The notes under the pieces are model-generated. The model was given only the letters and a program-made list of their open reading frames with translations, did no database searches and was not told the DNA's origin. This document shows positions 63,868-64,000 of a stretch of 64,000 bases of DNA, piece by piece. The translations under genes and the position numbers were made by a program. The stretch's first letter is position 1, and every line of letters begins with the position of its first letter. Origin of the DNA: Vallitalea pronyensis (GTDB lineage Bacteria > Bacillota > Clostridia > Lachnospirales > Vallitaleaceae); NCBI RefSeq assembly GCF_018141445.1, contig NZ_CP058649.1, positions 5,165,001 to 5,229,000 on the forward strand, read 5' to 3'.

Positions 63868-64000
63868 ATTAATCCCCTTCCTACATTATGTTGCTATTTA
63901 CGGCTGATAATGGAAATCCTAAAAATGTCTGTAAAATGACGGAGATAATACGCTATCATTGTCTCCCTAGCACCTACAGATAATCTTATTAATAGAATAA

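Overview
The window is AT-rich, low-GC DNA from a Gram-positive anaerobe of the class Clostridia. Evidence includes an alpha/beta small acid-soluble spore protein, AddA and AddB rather than RecBCD, an SLH-domain surface protein, lipoprotein sugar-binding proteins, YesM/YesN-type regulators and a bacterial V-type ATPase operon. Many GGAGG-type ribosome binding sites and frequent GTG/TTG starts fit. A Lachnospirales genome such as Vallitalea or a relative is my guess. No rRNA, tRNA, CRISPR array, prophage or intact transposase was recognised.

Layout. 0-7.6 kb: an LplB/LplC/LplA-type sugar ABC transporter (binding protein cut by the left edge), then a three-gene sensory operon of membrane-anchored binding protein, YesM-type histidine kinase and YesN-type AraC response regulator. 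7.8-12.3 kb: YdcF, Hsp33, a methyltransferase and an SLH protein, with a long palindromic element at 8.8 kb. 12.4-17.6 kb: two Gfo/Idh/MocA oxidoreductases and two TIM-barrel isomerase/epimerase-like proteins with a divergent AraC regulator, resembling oxidation-based sugar or glycoside catabolism. 17.6-23.0 kb: SASP, AddA, and a DUF1697 gene flanked by two copies of a palindromic repeat element. 23.0-31.6 kb: a GH38 alpha-mannosidase operon with its own ABC importer, ATPase and LacI repressor; three LacI-type palindromes are visible, one inside the promoter. 32-36 kb: flavin reductase, GH3 glycosidase and divergent AraC regulator. 36-44.4 kb: three uroporphyrinogen-decarboxylase-superfamily proteins, a CobW GTPase, a diguanylate cyclase and two AraC regulators. 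The first UroD gene and cobW share a conserved upstream module. 44.4-46.2 kb: a TetR gene and a divergent alpha/beta hydrolase with an operator-containing consensus promoter. 46.3-55.0 kb: a complete nine-gene V-ATPase operon. 55.2-59.0 kb: an AbrB-type regulator and AddB, 34 kb from AddA. 59.2-64 kb: PlsC-type acyltransferase, an alpha/beta hydrolase, and three uncharacterised proteins, two of them tandem paralogues.

Together the genes describe a spore-forming glycan scavenger with several carbohydrate import and breakdown modules, each paired with its own local regulator. The most unusual items are the shared promoter module linking a UroD/MtaA-like gene to cobW, the repeat-flanked DUF1697 gene, the 8.8-kb palindromic element, and the array of unknown, possibly immunity-like genes at the right edge. 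All functions are assigned from sequence motifs by eye; no database search was run.
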